Source: Diphasiastrum complanatum (lineage: Eukaryota > Streptophyta > Lycopodiopsida > Lycopodiales > Lycopodiaceae). Taken from it: a stretch of 36,501 bases of DNA. The notes under the pieces are model-generated. The model saw nothing but the letters and a program-made list of their open reading frames with translations. It had not been told where the DNA came from and ran no database searches. A program made the translations under genes and the position numbers. Positions 1 through 10,096 of this stretch are shown piece after piece. Position 1 is the first letter of the stretch. Each line of letters begins with the position of its first letter. The stretch spans positions 10,158,000 to 10,194,500 of the forward strand of contig CM055100.1 in assembly GCA_029204225.1 (NCBI GenBank), written 5' to 3'.

Positions 1-768
1 GGCTTATAGAATGGAGTTCACTAATGAAGATCCTTCAACCTACATTTCCTTCCATGCTCCATCTTTATGCATTTAGTTTGGGTACTGATGTATGAATGTG
101 ATTGTTGTTGATTTTTCTTTTAAGGTTTGGTTTGGGATTAGTATCAAGTAGACGTGCAGGTCTTGGAGGCTGATCCACCATTCCACTTAGTTCTGATATT
201 TCTCAGTTTTTGGCTCCCTAAGAAGTTCTTCTTACAACTGTTGAGTGACAGTTGTAAAAAGCACCCTGTAGGATTCCCATTGCTTCAGTGTAGATGTTGT
301 GTTGTTGATTGGTGATTCCAGTAGGATTAGATTCAGTTATATTCCTGTTTCTTGTGTAGATCAGATTAGCAATAGTCTGCAGACTGTAAACAATCAAGAA
401 GAAATTTGAAATATTCTATAGAACCATAGATGAACAAGTCATGATAGATCGTAGAACCAAGATGAGCTACCATTGCCAGTAAATGATTGAATCAGGTCGT
501 AGGTGTGCCATACTGACAGGTGGGACACACTACCATTATACTACAGAATAGAATCCGTGACTGAGCCTGTTGCCAAATAGAATTGTAGTCATGATGAACG
601 TTGATAAGCTGAAACCCTGTCAATAAGAATCAAGTTAACATTCAAATAGAGAATAAGAGCTAACTGAGAAGCAGAATTTGCAAAGAGACTAGTGTAGATG
701 CCACTTGTGGCTGATAGGCAAAATCTGTAGCAGATAGAAACGTTGCTAACAGTGAGAAAGACTCAGTG
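1..768. other. Unassigned AT-rich sequence
   Basis: No recognisable gene or repeat. A short open stretch on the plus strand (about 2-79, ending TAG) reads like protein and could be the tail of an exon, but nothing supports it further. The right part probably includes decayed 3' sequence of the adjacent minus-strand copia remnant; I could not find an LTR copy here. Confidence 0.3.
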
Positions 769-1984
769 CTAACATTTACCTTTTGCAATCGAGATATCCT
801 TGTTTTTGATCATACAAGCATCTCCATCAAACTCAACTTTTAGGCCTTTACTTAGCAATTGACTCACACTAAGCAAATTCTTGGTAATAGATGGAATGAA
901 TAAAACATCCTCCAAATGAACATTCCTAGCTGTAGAGAGAGAAATAGGAATTGTGCCAATCCCTTTGATTGCACACTCACCATCGTTGGCTGTGTAGATC
1001 ACCCTCTTGTCATCTCCATATGCCAACAAAGAATGAAGTACTATTTGTGAAAAGTCATGTGTGAACTTGCTCCACTATCAATCCACCATGGATCTAGATC
1101 TCCATCATTAGCAAGCATACATGAAGACATCACAAAAGCATCATCATTTGCATCTTGAACATCCAAACCATCCTCATCAAGAGTAAGATTACCTTGCTTG
1201 TCTCCCTAATCTCTCTTATTCTTGTAGCACTCACTTGAAAAGTGTCATTTGATGCCACAATAGAAGCACTTGAGCTTTGATCTATCATTCTTTTTGCCAT
1301 TTGAAGAAGCATCCACTTGATCTTGCCCTTTAGACCACTTACTTTTGCTTTGTCCTTGATGAACATAGCCTCCTCTCCAACTTGAGATGTTGATGAAAAT
1401 CCACCTCTTGCTTGAAGCCTATATTCTTCATTGATCAAGATCTCTTGAAGATCAATCAAACTTGGCAAAGTATTTTGAATAGCAAGACTTTGAACAATGT
1501 TAGCATGAGCATGCAACAATCCATTAAGAGTAACTTGAACAAGCTCTCCTTCCTTAATGCTCTCATCAATGCAAGCTAACTCATCACTCAATACTTTCAC
1601 TCTCAAAATAAAAGTATTTGGAATTTCTTCATTCTTTTGGAAACAAGAAAAGATTTGCCTTCTTAGAGTTAACACTCTAGAAGTAGACTTGGATTCATAA
1701 AGCTTCTTCAATGAATCCTAGGCGTCCTTTGATGAAGTACTCTTACCAACTTCCTTGAGAAGCTCATTGGTAACGTTCATCTTTATCATGTGTAGAGCCT
1801 ACTTGGCCCTCTTGTCATACCTCATTTGATCTTGTTGTGTTGCTGGTCTCTCCTCCAAACCTATAACAATATCCAAAACATCATTCATCTCAAGAAGTAA
1901 TTCCATCCTCACTTTCCACAGTGAATAGTTACTCGAGGTAAGCCTGTCATTGGCTTCCAACATGACTCCACTTGATGTAGCCAT
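769..1984 (-). pseudogene. Copia gag and retropepsin fragment
   Basis: The reading frame from 1984 to 1799 begins MATSSGVMLEANDRLTSSNY and has the NYSLWK motif of the copia UBN2/DUF4219 gag start. The 1711-1130 frame continues gag, including LSDELACIDESIKEGELVQV. Near 1240-1272, in a shifted frame, is a CX2CX4HX4C zinc knuckle (CFYCGIK-stop-HFSSEC) with a TGA where a glycine codon is expected. At 1051-1089 lies WWIDSGASSHMT; DSGA (1068-1079) is the aspartic protease active site, followed by a TAG. The 1029-769 frame carries the conserved downstream stretch LEDVLFIPSITKNLLSVSQL. Together this is gag to protease in correct order, broken by at least two stops and frameshifts. It is not functional. 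Confidence 0.85.
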
Positions 1985-2570
1985 GTAGCAATGACCTGAT
2001 CCTCTCTTTCAACTTGTTTTAATGCACAAAGAACTCCTTTGAACAACAACAAATGTTTTCAAAAGGAAATCACAAAGATATGAAACTACTCAATTCTCTT
2101 TTAGCACCAATACCAAGCAAATCAACACATAGAATAGTGAAATCTTGATGAACCTATGATCTGTCCTCAATCTAATGACTCTTGCCACTTACTAAGATTG
2201 AAACACACTCAAATGAAGTTCAGTAACCTCACAATCTAGAGATCCAATCAAAATTAGGGTTTGACAAAATCACAAAAAACTGATTATTTCAAAATCTATA
2301 TGCAAATGCCAAAAACTTGATATGCAATCTATTAGCCAGCACTTAGGCTTTTCAAATGCTCTAAAAATTGGCCAAATCCAATATGAATTGTGATAAATCA
2401 GAATTGATCAAGATTATAACTCTATATAGGGTTTTGGTCTACAAAAGATCCAATCTACATATGCAAGAAACTCGATTTTGGTGTAGAATCCAATCTAGCA
2501 TGCTCTAGCATTGATATCTTCTCCAAATCATTGATGGATGTGATTGCTTCCTTCATAACCTATAGCACAA

Positions 2571-2582
2571 GATTTGATACCA
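2571..2582 (-). promoter_or_regulatory. Primer-binding site of copia-1
   Basis: On the minus strand this reads TGGTATCAAATC. The first eight bases match the initiator tRNA-Met 3' end used by most plant LTR elements. It sits directly after sequence ending in CA, as expected for the end of a 5' LTR, and about 590 bp upstream of the gag start. Confidence 0.6.
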
Positions 2583-2793
2583 TGTGAAGGATTTCAGATC
2601 AATTAATATCCAAATCCATAAAATGATCTTGGAAAGACAACATCTTCACTAGCTGCCTATCAAGCTCCAGACACTTTCGAGGTCCTTGTTGGTTCGCAAT
2701 CCCCAAAGATCTTCAATGCCACCGAATTCTTATGATAAGCGCATTTCAAATTCGGGCAGTGAGAATACATTGATAAGTCAAAAGCTGATCTAG

Positions 2794-3521
2794 TTGAATC
2801 AAGAACTCCAAGTGGCAAAGCAGCATGGGACCAAACTGACAGTGGAATTAAAAGCCATTCAACAACATGATGAAGCCCTACAAGGTTATGTTGGCAAGCT
2901 GTAAGATGGCCTTCTGAAGGCCCAAGACCAAGTCAACGAAGTTGTCGTAGAGGCCATAAAGTAGATTCCTTTGTTCCGGGGACAATTCGACATGGCTCAG
3001 TTGGAGAAGGAGCGAATTTTGAACGAGTTGGATACTGTGGCTGTAGAAAGAGATGATCTGTTTCACACACTAGTAACAGACATGCTGGTATCTCAAAATG
3101 AGATTAACTATCTGGTCCACAAGGTAAACAACTATAAATCAACCTTGGAAGGATTCCAGAATAAATTTGATGATCTGCACAAGAATTATCGAGAGCCAGA
3201 GAAATCATCAAAGGATATGAACAATCAGCCTCTGCCACGTTGAAAGACATTCCTCAAATTGAAGTACGTCTCATGCCAACTTTCTCACCACCACATGTTA
3301 ATCCAGATCAAGGACAAGGGGTTGAAGGTGCGGATGTGATGGATGTGGACCAAGGGCAAAAGCTGAAGACGTTCAAGAAATTTCACCCATAGAAGCAGGG
3401 CCATGGAGACGCATCATATCGACCAAGAGAGCATTTCAAAGATTGGTCTTCGTCAAGTAGGGGATTCATGAATTTCTTTGTCAACATTTGCATGAATCCT
3501 CCTGAGGTGGCTGGATCGTAA
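2794..3521 (+). pseudogene. Broken coiled-coil reading frame of unknown family
   Basis: Reading from 2794 in one frame gives a charged, heptad-rich protein interrupted by two stops (near 2900 and at 2962), then an open run from 2965 to 3240 with stretches such as MAQLEKERILNELDTVAVER and NEINYLVHKVNNYKSTLEGF. A frameshift just before 3240 restores coding as SATLKDIPQIEVRLMPTFSP, followed by a Gly/Asp/Gln-rich part (VEGADVMDVDQGQKLK), a TAG at 3390 and a final TAA at 3519. Absence of introns and repeated lesions argue for a retroelement structural protein or retrocopy and not a host gene. I do not recognise the family. No zinc knuckle, protease or polymerase motif follows before 4 kb. Confidence 0.4.
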
Positions 3522-4829
3522 AATTCAAAACTGCAAAGATTGCAAAAGGCAAAGAACTCGATAAGCTGCCAGCCTTGGGTGAACAACCAAATCAATCAAG
3601 AGCCACATGGCAATCCCGAGACATTTGCGGGTAAATCCTTACTATGTGCCAATGCCTAGAAGAAACAAGTGGGCTAAGTGTGGAGTTTGACATGACAGAA
3701 TCACAATCAATACGGGGGCATTGCAGGATTATGCACAAGAGTACCAGTCCTCGTCAAATCTGATGGTCAGACAATCAACCTTATTTGCAAAAGACTTGGC
3801 CTGTCTCGTATCTGTCTCATGTAGATGGGATGATTGTTTACCGACATTGACATTGATCCAAATAAGCCAATGACATTAACTGCTCTGATATAAAAATATC
3901 ACGTTTCTCTAAAAAGTCATGTTCCTTTGCATTTGCCGATGCCGCCGCCAAGCAACCATGAGATAACATAATATAAATAGAAGTTGTTTGGAAATTATGC
4001 TTCCATACCATGAATGCAACTATTTTACTTCAAAACCACAACACCTCAAAGATGAGAATGCAAGAATAGAATAGAATAGTAGGCAAAAATGCTCATGTTG
4101 AACACATTGAAATCTAGGACATTTCACAATCGTGTGTTAGGGCACATGAACCTAGCGAGGGAAATGCTATTGGCTTGCATTCACAAGAGGAAGAACTCCA
4201 GATTTACTTGATTGCAAATGAGCCAAAAGATTATTCAATTGATATATCTTTCCCGATTATGGACTAGGCCCATGTCTAAACTAAACATAGCTATCTTGAA
4301 TTTCAGTTAGGATTTGTCTGCCCTTATTAAGCTTACTTTAGATCCTCTTGGACTAGTTATGCTTATTTCAAGGCACTTTGAAGCATCTATAGAGGAAACT
4401 GCCTTTATTCGTAAGGCTAATAGTCCTTTTGGGTCCAAGAAAGCTTACGATAGTTTTTATTATTCTCTTCTAAACACCTATGTATAAAAAATATATGACA
4501 TAATCTCTTTTTTAGGAATGATAAATGGTGTAGACGCCTATTCACTAAAATCTAGGTATCTAGCAAATACTTGCAAAATGTCGGATCCATTTACAAAATC
4601 ATTTTGTAAGGTCGTCTCTCAAATTTCTTAAAAATACAGCTTTTTTACGATACACAAAGTTTTAGAGAAGCATAATTGTCTTGGTTCTCTACTTTAAAAA
4701 TAAGTCTATTGTCATCATCCTTGTCATAAAAAATATCTTTCACCTCACCAAGGAATTTTTGGTCACCACTAGTCTTCGTGCCTTTCTATGTTGACATGTA
4801 CAATTGTTACCCTTTTACTTAAATTTACA
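3522..4829. other. Unassigned sequence
   Basis: Short open stretches continue on the plus strand (for example around 3620-3800, containing YYVPMPRRNKWAKCGV before a stop) and may belong to the same decayed element as the coiled-coil frame upstream, but no domain is recognisable. From about 4260 rightwards I see only AT-rich DNA without structure. Confidence 0.3.
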
Positions 4830-5222
4830 CACGTCCATCGTAGCGCAATGTATGGGTAGAGTTATTATTGCGATCAGCAAGGCGCAGGCTCGAAGGAGCT
4901 TGCTCCTCACTTGGTGTTGTCACATGGCATTGCCAAGCTGTATATGTCGTGTATAATCATATTTAGTTACGTAGCTCTATTCCAAATATTTTTTTTACAC
5001 ATAACATATGTGACATAATAATTTTGGGTGCTGATTTAAATAGCAGCTATGTCAATCACAGCGAGGTGTATTTGCAGAGTTGTTAACTATGGTCAACTAG
5101 GTGCAAGCTCAATTCCCATCGATGTGAAGTGACATCTTAGGGGCTTGACCCTTACATGACATTGTCCAAATAACATTGCCACCTTATATATATGTTGCAT
5201 ATAGCATATCACTAATAACTTA
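4830..5222 (+). repeat. Two tandem SINE-like units with tRNA-type promoter boxes
   Basis: Unit 1 has a box-A-like stretch near 4841-4861 (TAGCGCAATG...GGTAGAG) and a box-B-like stretch at 4887-4897 (GGCTCGAAGGA). Unit 2 repeats the layout about 212 bp later, with box-A-like sequence from 5057 and a box-B-like GCAAGCTCAATTCCC at 5103-5117. The 3' parts also resemble each other (CATTGCC followed by TATATGT-rich sequence and a TAGTTAC/TAATAACT end). This fits two diverged copies of a tRNA-derived SINE, or a dimeric SINE. Neither head folds as an intact tRNA, so these are not tRNA genes. Confidence 0.4.
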
Positions 5223-6050
5223 ACATGTTGCAAGAAAAAAAATAGGAGCTACTCTAAAAAAATGGCGCCCGCTTGACAAGAGAGACTACTTCGTCACACT
5301 ACGTAATTGGCATGAGTGATAGTGGACATGTGTTGAATGTTCATAGGCTCTGAACATCTGTGTTCAAAGCCATATTCCCTCAATTGAAGGGCCAATTACG
5401 CTCGGTAGCAGGCTCACGGCCTGCTACCATGTAAAAGGAGCCTTCAACACACCTCGCCGCACGGCAGTGAAGGCTGCATGCTACACAATGTAGAGGGCTG
5501 CTCACTGCAGCTACCTCGTTCATAAACGATGGGTGGGGGCGATGGCACGCTAGATCGCTTGGATTTTTGCCAAGTGGCATATGGGCCATTTTTTATTTGT
5601 TTAATGCTTAATTTGAAAAACGTGGCAAAAACCAAATCTCACAGTGGCGCGTTGTAAATCATACCGCGCCTTTAAGATACGAGGGTGTATGCTGATGCAT
5701 CTCGCTTCACGCTTTCGTTTCACGTAATTCAGCGTCTGATACGAACAAGCGATAGCGGAGCTGAATACGTCCTCACATCTTCGGGGAAATCTTGCGATTG
5801 GTTTTGTGTCGAGTTGTTTTTCCAAAATTTCTAGCAGTAGGATCGGCATGCTGCATTTGCGGTTTTGAAATGTCTGAATGATGAAAAATGTTCAAATTCA
5901 TAGGCAAATTCTTATACTAAATAGAGTTGCTCACAGGGTTTAATATCAATTTCTATGCATGGACTTGGCAGATATTTCATGTATTGTAAAATGATAAAAA
6001 CACTGCCATTCGTATGCAAAATAAAACATCTTAACGAGCAGAGGTTAGTT
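5223..6050. other. Unassigned sequence
   Basis: No recognisable gene. Moderately GC-rich patches (5380-5560, 5640-5850) contain short minus-strand open frames of up to 82 codons with no familiar motif. A short perfect hairpin is listed separately. Confidence 0.3.
5404..5428. repeat. Perfect short inverted repeat (hairpin)
   Basis: GGTAGCAGGC (5404-5413) and GCCTGCTACC (5419-5428) are exact reverse complements separated by 5 bases. No CTRR terminus or T-tract follows on either side, so neither a Helitron end nor a terminator is supported. Confidence 0.6.
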
Positions 6051-6072
6051 ATATATATATATATATATATAT
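6051..6072. repeat. (AT)n microsatellite
   Basis: Eleven uninterrupted AT dinucleotides. Confidence 0.95.
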
Positions 6073-6828
6073 GATTCCTCTTCACTTGTGGATTCAGTTC
6101 AAGCTATGGCGTTTTCTTTTACCTGCTGGAATCTCAAGTGGTAGAATGGCTTATGGACTGACGCTTCGAAGGATAATCGGCCACTGATATCATGCTCAAG
6201 CTGACGATATTCAAATAAGAAGTGACCTTACATAACCAGCTTCGAGCAACTATGGTCACAGACAAAAAGGTTTGTTGCTTGCTTGCAAACTTTTAGTTGA
6301 AGTCTCAGATCCCTAATTTTCCTGGGGTTACCACGACCGTGTTTTGATCATCGTGTTCTTTACAGCGTTTTTCCATTTGACCACTTTCGGTTGAGATGCA
6401 AGTTCCTGTCACGTATGCGCGCTAACAGCTCTAGTCATTATGTGGACTATTCTGCTGATCGCCGTATATTTGCATAATCGTGTTGATATCACGCGATTAC
6501 ACTGTGACTGAAAAGGATCGAGGATTGGTGATCTTTTGAAGCTAGTTATCTGCTTCTGGAACTTCTTACTCCGAAGAGCACCTAATTCCGCTTTACATTG
6601 GAAAGATGCGAAATTCTGTCGACCTTCGTCCCTCTTCCGCTGTGCATCACAAGGGAAGTTGCAAGGGGGCCATGACCAGTTTCTCAAAGATCTTGAAATA
6701 CTATAGACTTGTGTATAATATTGACGTAGGAACTCCTCGGCTTAAAAGGATATTTAAAGGATTTTAAATCCAATAGAGCTCACCAATCAATTTATTCAAT
6801 CTTGAGATTATAACGAGATGCATCCCAT
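6073..6828. other. Unassigned sequence upstream of copia-2
   Basis: The 5' LTR of the following copia element would be expected here, but I could not align this stretch to the 3' LTR at 8511-9230. It may have been lost. No coding motif seen. Confidence 0.3.
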
Positions 6829-6865
6829 TTCTATTTGGTGGGAGCCTGAAAAACGGCCTTGCTAG

Positions 6866-7579
6866 TTGAATGCAACTCTGATGATGGTCATATTTAAAGT
6901 ATTGTCGGTCCTTGTTGAATCTGGAGATCTTCTTCTATGTAACTATGTCGCCTCGCATGTTGCCGATATAGGCCCCCTTGTGCTAGGACTTGAGGAGGAG
7001 CCTCAAGTGCTCCAAGAGGTCCATACGTACAAAAAGAGGGCAAGGATGGCCCTACATATCATAAAGATGAATGTCTCCAATGAATTGTTGAGGGAGATTG
7101 GCTCATGTACCTCATCCAAGGAGGCTTGGGACACATTGAAATCCATCTACGAGTGAGTCGAAGATCTTCATAAAGAGCTTGCTTGCATAGGAGACAACCT
7201 CAATCCAAAAGAGCTAGTGCAAGTGATCCTAAATGGATTGAAGGAAGAGTTTGACAACCTTGTTCAATCTTATGCAATCAAGGAGGAGCTTCCAAGCTTG
7301 GAGGCACTACAAGGAGTTGTCATTTACGAGGAGTGTAGGCAAGAGAACAAGCTTATGAGGATCAATCAACTTTCCTTGAAGAATGATGGAGAGGTGAAGG
7401 CATACTCCAAAAAGGACAAGCCAAGAGGAAGGAGCAAAGAGCATCATCAACATTTCAAGAAGGACAAGTTAAAGGAGGAGAGTGATGAGGAGTCATCACA
7501 ACCATCAACAAGTTGCAAATCCAACAAGTGCTTCTTTTGTGGTAAGAAGGGGCATCTTGCTTTTAATTGTTTCAAGTAG
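6866..7579 (+). pseudogene. Copia gag (UBN2 type) with zinc knuckle
   Basis: The frame from 6866 is interrupted only by TGA at 7154-7156 and otherwise runs to TAG at 7577-7579. It contains LGLEEEPQVLQEVHTYKKRA, SSKEAWDTLKSIYE and ELVQVILNGLKEEFDNLVQS, which match the gag layout of copia-1. About 35 residues between SIYE and LHKELACIG are missing relative to copia-1, consistent with a small deletion at the stop. Near the end is an intact CX2CX4HX4C zinc knuckle, CFFCGKKGHLAFNC, after a Lys-rich linker. The first 30 residues are poorly conserved, so the true start is uncertain. Confidence 0.8.
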
Positions 7580-7593
7580 AAAGATTCCTCAAG

Positions 7594-8100
7594 CAAGCCA
7601 ATCTTACTAAGGAGAGTGAAGGTGAGATAGAAGAAAGTTATCAAGAAGGATCTCTCATGATGTCTATGTACTCTTCTTCTAATTGATGGTGGATAGATAG
7701 TGGATCTAGTTCCCATATGATTTGTTTAAAAAAGTCTTTCACTCATTTTGCACCTTACAATGGTTCTAGAAAGTTTATTTTCATTCCTATTGATGGTGAA
7801 TGCAAGATAGAAGGAATTGGTAGTGTACCAATTGGTGTTCAATCCAATATGATTCTTGAAGATGTACTTTTTGTGCCTAATCTCACTATCAAGAATCTCA
7901 TTAGTGTTGGCAAGATGCTAGATGATGGTTTCCAAGTTGATTTTGGAAAAGATGCTTGCTTGGTTAAGAGGGATGGTCATGTGGTAGCAAGTGGGACTAG
8001 ATGTGGTAATCTTTTCATGATTGATGCTAATCCTTGTGGAAGTGTGGCCAAGAGGAGCTTGGATCATCTCAAGGAGGAGAAGGCAAGTGATCTACCTTAA
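7594..8100 (+). pseudogene. Copia retropepsin region
   Basis: One frame off from gag, translation gives an acidic linker, a TGA at 7684-7686, then WWIDSGSSSHM (7687-7719); the GAT at 7696 is the catalytic aspartate in a DSGS version of the active site. It continues with GECKIEGIGSVPI and LEDVLFVPNLTIKNLISVGK, the conserved core also seen in copia-1. After DHLKEEKASDLP comes TAA (8098-8100). The gag_pre-integrase motif normally found next (an LWHxRLGH-type stretch) is absent. Confidence 0.8.
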
Positions 8101-8103
8101 CCT

Positions 8104-8481
8104 ATGTTCCAAGATGGTAAGGCTCATGAAGATGGTGCTTTGGCAAAAGCATATGGAGAGTTATTGCCAAGGAGGTCTACTTCTCATCAATTCTCTTATC
8201 TTGTTCATTTGGATGATCTCATTTCATCATGTAGAAGCAAAGATGGTGCCATTTCATGTGACTTCTTATTTGAAGACTTCAATTGGAGGTATCTCTTATC
8301 AATGGTGCTTGATATGAAGATTGCAATAGTTGATACTTTGGGGATCTTTAGATCCATATGCTTTGCCAATAATCCTTTGCATATAAGGAGTAAGGAGGAT
8401 CTCATCTCAATCAAGAGGATGATGGTAGGATTCTCAAATCTACCAAAAGTCCAAGTGCATGAAGCCTCTTGTTTGATCTAG
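8104..8481 (+). pseudogene. In-frame extension of copia-2 polyprotein, no known domain
   Basis: After the TAA at 8098 the same frame stays open for 125 codons to TAG at 8479-8481, ending close to the LTR. It includes ALAKAYGELLPRRSTSHQFS and a basic stretch near the end. I recognise no integrase, reverse transcriptase or RNase H motif. It may be scrambled pol sequence left by a deletion, or a C-terminal part peculiar to this non-autonomous element. Confidence 0.3.
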
Positions 8482-8510
8482 TACCTTACCAAGCTAGTTT
8501 TTGAGGAGCG

Positions 8511-9230
8511 TGAAAATTTGGCAAAATCTAGCTTGGTTATTTTACAATTATTTTGTATGAGAAAATCTCACACATGTGGAACATGTTTCCACGTGTTTGG
8601 CATTAGAGGCAAAATAGGCAAGTACACATGTTAGAGCATGATTAGGCCAAAAGTAGAAAGTGATGTAGCTCGAGCCAAGTTAGGCTTATGACATTTGTCA
8701 TGTTGAGATTTGTTGTGTGACATGTCCCTATGTGTTGGCATTAGAGCTAGTGACCAATCAAAAAGCTAGAATCAATCAAAATGGTCCAATCAGGATTGAG
8801 GGCTCATATGTCACTCAACCAATAGGATTTTGAGGAGGAAAAGAAGAAGTCCAATCATGTTTCACTCCCCTCTACCTCGAGTAGCTACATATAGAGGCAA
8901 TAGTCCATTTGTATTGTGAGTTTTTTGGAGTTATGAGATTTCTACACATTTTGAGTCAAATCTTACTTTCTCTATCTACCCGAGTTTTGTTGGTTGGATT
9001 CTCTCTCTACCTGAGAGGAGGGCATTTCCATACTTAGTTTTTTGTTTGACAAGTCTCCACACGTGTGAGTGTATTTGTATGATTGATTTATGCATGATTT
9101 TTAGTGCTCTTGCCTTAGATTGATGGAATAGATCTTGTTTTTCAATCTATGTATGATCTATGTGCAATCACCATGTCTTAGGAGATCATTATCACACTTT
9201 TGGGCACTCCCACACGTGTGAAATTCAACA
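8511..9230 (+). repeat. 3' LTR of copia-2
   Basis: The LTR begins TGAAAATTTGGC just after a purine-rich stretch (TTTTTGAGGAGCG) and ends TGTGAAATTCAACA, giving TG...CA termini and 720 bp. Inside are CCAAT-type motifs around 8753-8825 and a TATA-like ACATATAGAGG near 8886, consistent with an LTR promoter. No second copy was found, so the boundaries rest on termini and context. Confidence 0.6.
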
Positions 9231-9328
9231 GTTGCTACATACTCCTCATCCATAGCTGACATCCGTACTTGCTCCTCAGTAGCATCTTTAAACAATAAAG
9301 GATCATTCATATCCAAAATTGAAGCCAT
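9231..9328 (-). pseudogene. Fragment of copia reverse transcriptase start
   Basis: The minus strand from 9328 encodes MNDPLLFKDATEEQVRMSAM followed by DEEYVAT. This resembles the beginning of the RVT_2 domain of copia elements (DP..F.EA....W..AM.EE). It stops exactly where the copia-2 LTR begins, so it is probably part of an older copia in which copia-2 landed. The other half was not found to the left. Confidence 0.5.
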
Positions 9329-9357
9329 GAAAATATAATGCGTTTCTTCCTAGTTTC

Positions 9358-9744
9358 ATGTTGTACATCACCTCTAGTCAATCTCACGTTGGCGACTCGA
9401 CTCAACCAGAGGGTCAATCATATCAGGTGTTGAAAATGGGTGATGGACAACTGCTAAAGAATGTGCAAAAAGAGGTTGAGAATTGGGCAATGGAGAGTTG
9501 TTGGGTGGGCGTTGGATTCTTCAAATATGTTGGAAAATGTGATAAAAAATATTTGCTTGTAGAATGTTGGAAGGAAGACGAAATCTGCAAGAAGTGCGCC
9601 CTCCTCAAAAATATGTGGACAATCAAAAACAAGCAAACAAATGCTGATGAAAAAGTACTGAAACCTTTTTCAAATAAGGTGCTAGAAAGTGAAGCATTAG
9701 GTAATGTTGAGAAAGTTTGCCAAAACATCTGCCGGAAAAGATAG
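9358..9744 (+). CDS. Unrecognised 128-codon open frame
   Basis: An uninterrupted frame with ATG start, rich in Lys and with Cys pairs (for example EDEICKKCALLKN). I do not recognise it. It sits between TE fragments, has no visible promoter and its end approaches a gypsy LTR on the other strand. It may be a chance frame or part of a decayed element. Confidence 0.15.
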   Translation: MLYITSSQSHVGDSTQPEGQSYQVLKMGDGQLLKNVQKEVENWAMESCWVGVGFFKYVGKCDKKYLLVECWKEDEICKKCALLKNMWTIKNKQTNADEKVLKPFSNKVLESEALGNVEKVCQNICRKR

Positions 9745-9757
9745 TGGTCAGTAAAAG

Positions 9758-10071
9758 AGTTGCTGGAAATAATCTGCACATTCTACTTATACCCATAGAG
9801 AAGCCCTAAAAGGAAGCTTCTAGAGGATAAGATAGTAGAGGCTAAGCTAATCAAGTAAGATAAAGAGGGAAAATAGTGTGTTGCCCTGTAGGCCTGCGTT
9901 CCACTAGGAGGACCCGCACTTTATAGTCATATAGTCTAAGTAGCAAATAAATAATTGAAAAAAATTGCCCATAGGGCAGTACATGAATAAAAAGGGCCCA
10001 AGGCCTACTTATGCATAAAGTAAAGTAATAAAAGTAGGACATGTTGAATGTAATAAGCCGAGTCCATAACT
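9758..10071 (-). repeat. 3' LTR of gypsy-0
   Basis: Reverse complement begins AGTTATGGACTCGGCTTATT, includes GCATAAGTAGGCCTTGGGCC, GAAGCTTCCTTTTAGGGCTT and the TATA-like GGGTATAAGTAG, all shared with the LTR at 26049. It is shortened at its 3' end, finishing around CAACT at 9758. Confidence 0.75.
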
Positions 10072-10096
10072 TGTCCACTGAGATCCTTTTTAAAAT

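Larger units (their letters stand above)
769..2582 (-). mobile_element. Copia-type LTR retrotransposon remnant (copia-1), gag-protease only
   Basis: Read on the minus strand, the order is primer-binding site (2571-2582), a leader of about 590 bp without coding sequence, a gag start codon at 1984, gag, zinc knuckle, then the protease active site, ending near 769. No integrase, reverse transcriptase or RNase H follows, and no 3' LTR was found. The 5' LTR should lie above 2583, where minus-strand sequence ends in CA just before the primer-binding site, but its far end is not identifiable. The body is either a 3'-truncated copia or a non-autonomous gag-only derivative. Confidence 0.75.
6829..9230 (+). 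mobile_element. Copia-type element (copia-2), gag-protease only, with 3' LTR
   Basis: The order is a degenerate primer-binding-site-like stretch near 6834-6850 (TTTGGTGGGAGCCTGAA), gag (6866-7579), protease region (7594-8100), an in-frame extension without known domain (to 8481), a purine-rich tract just before 8511 and a 3' LTR (8511-9230). Only about 400 bp separate the protease region from the LTR, so integrase, reverse transcriptase and RNase H are absent. The element ends inside an older minus-strand copia reverse transcriptase fragment (9231-9328), suggesting it inserted there. It is a second gag-protease-only copia beside copia-1. Confidence 0.75.

Noticed and set aside
1-79. Terminal exon of a host gene ending at TAG 77-79
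   Set aside because: Only about 25 codons, no acceptor visible inside the window and no recognisable sequence.
4841-5117. Functional tRNA genes
   Set aside because: Box-like motifs are present but no cloverleaf with an acceptor stem or anticodon arm can be formed.
5601-5849. Minus-strand 82-codon frame with ATG
   Set aside because: No motif, no neighbours, no conservation visible; not separable from a chance frame.
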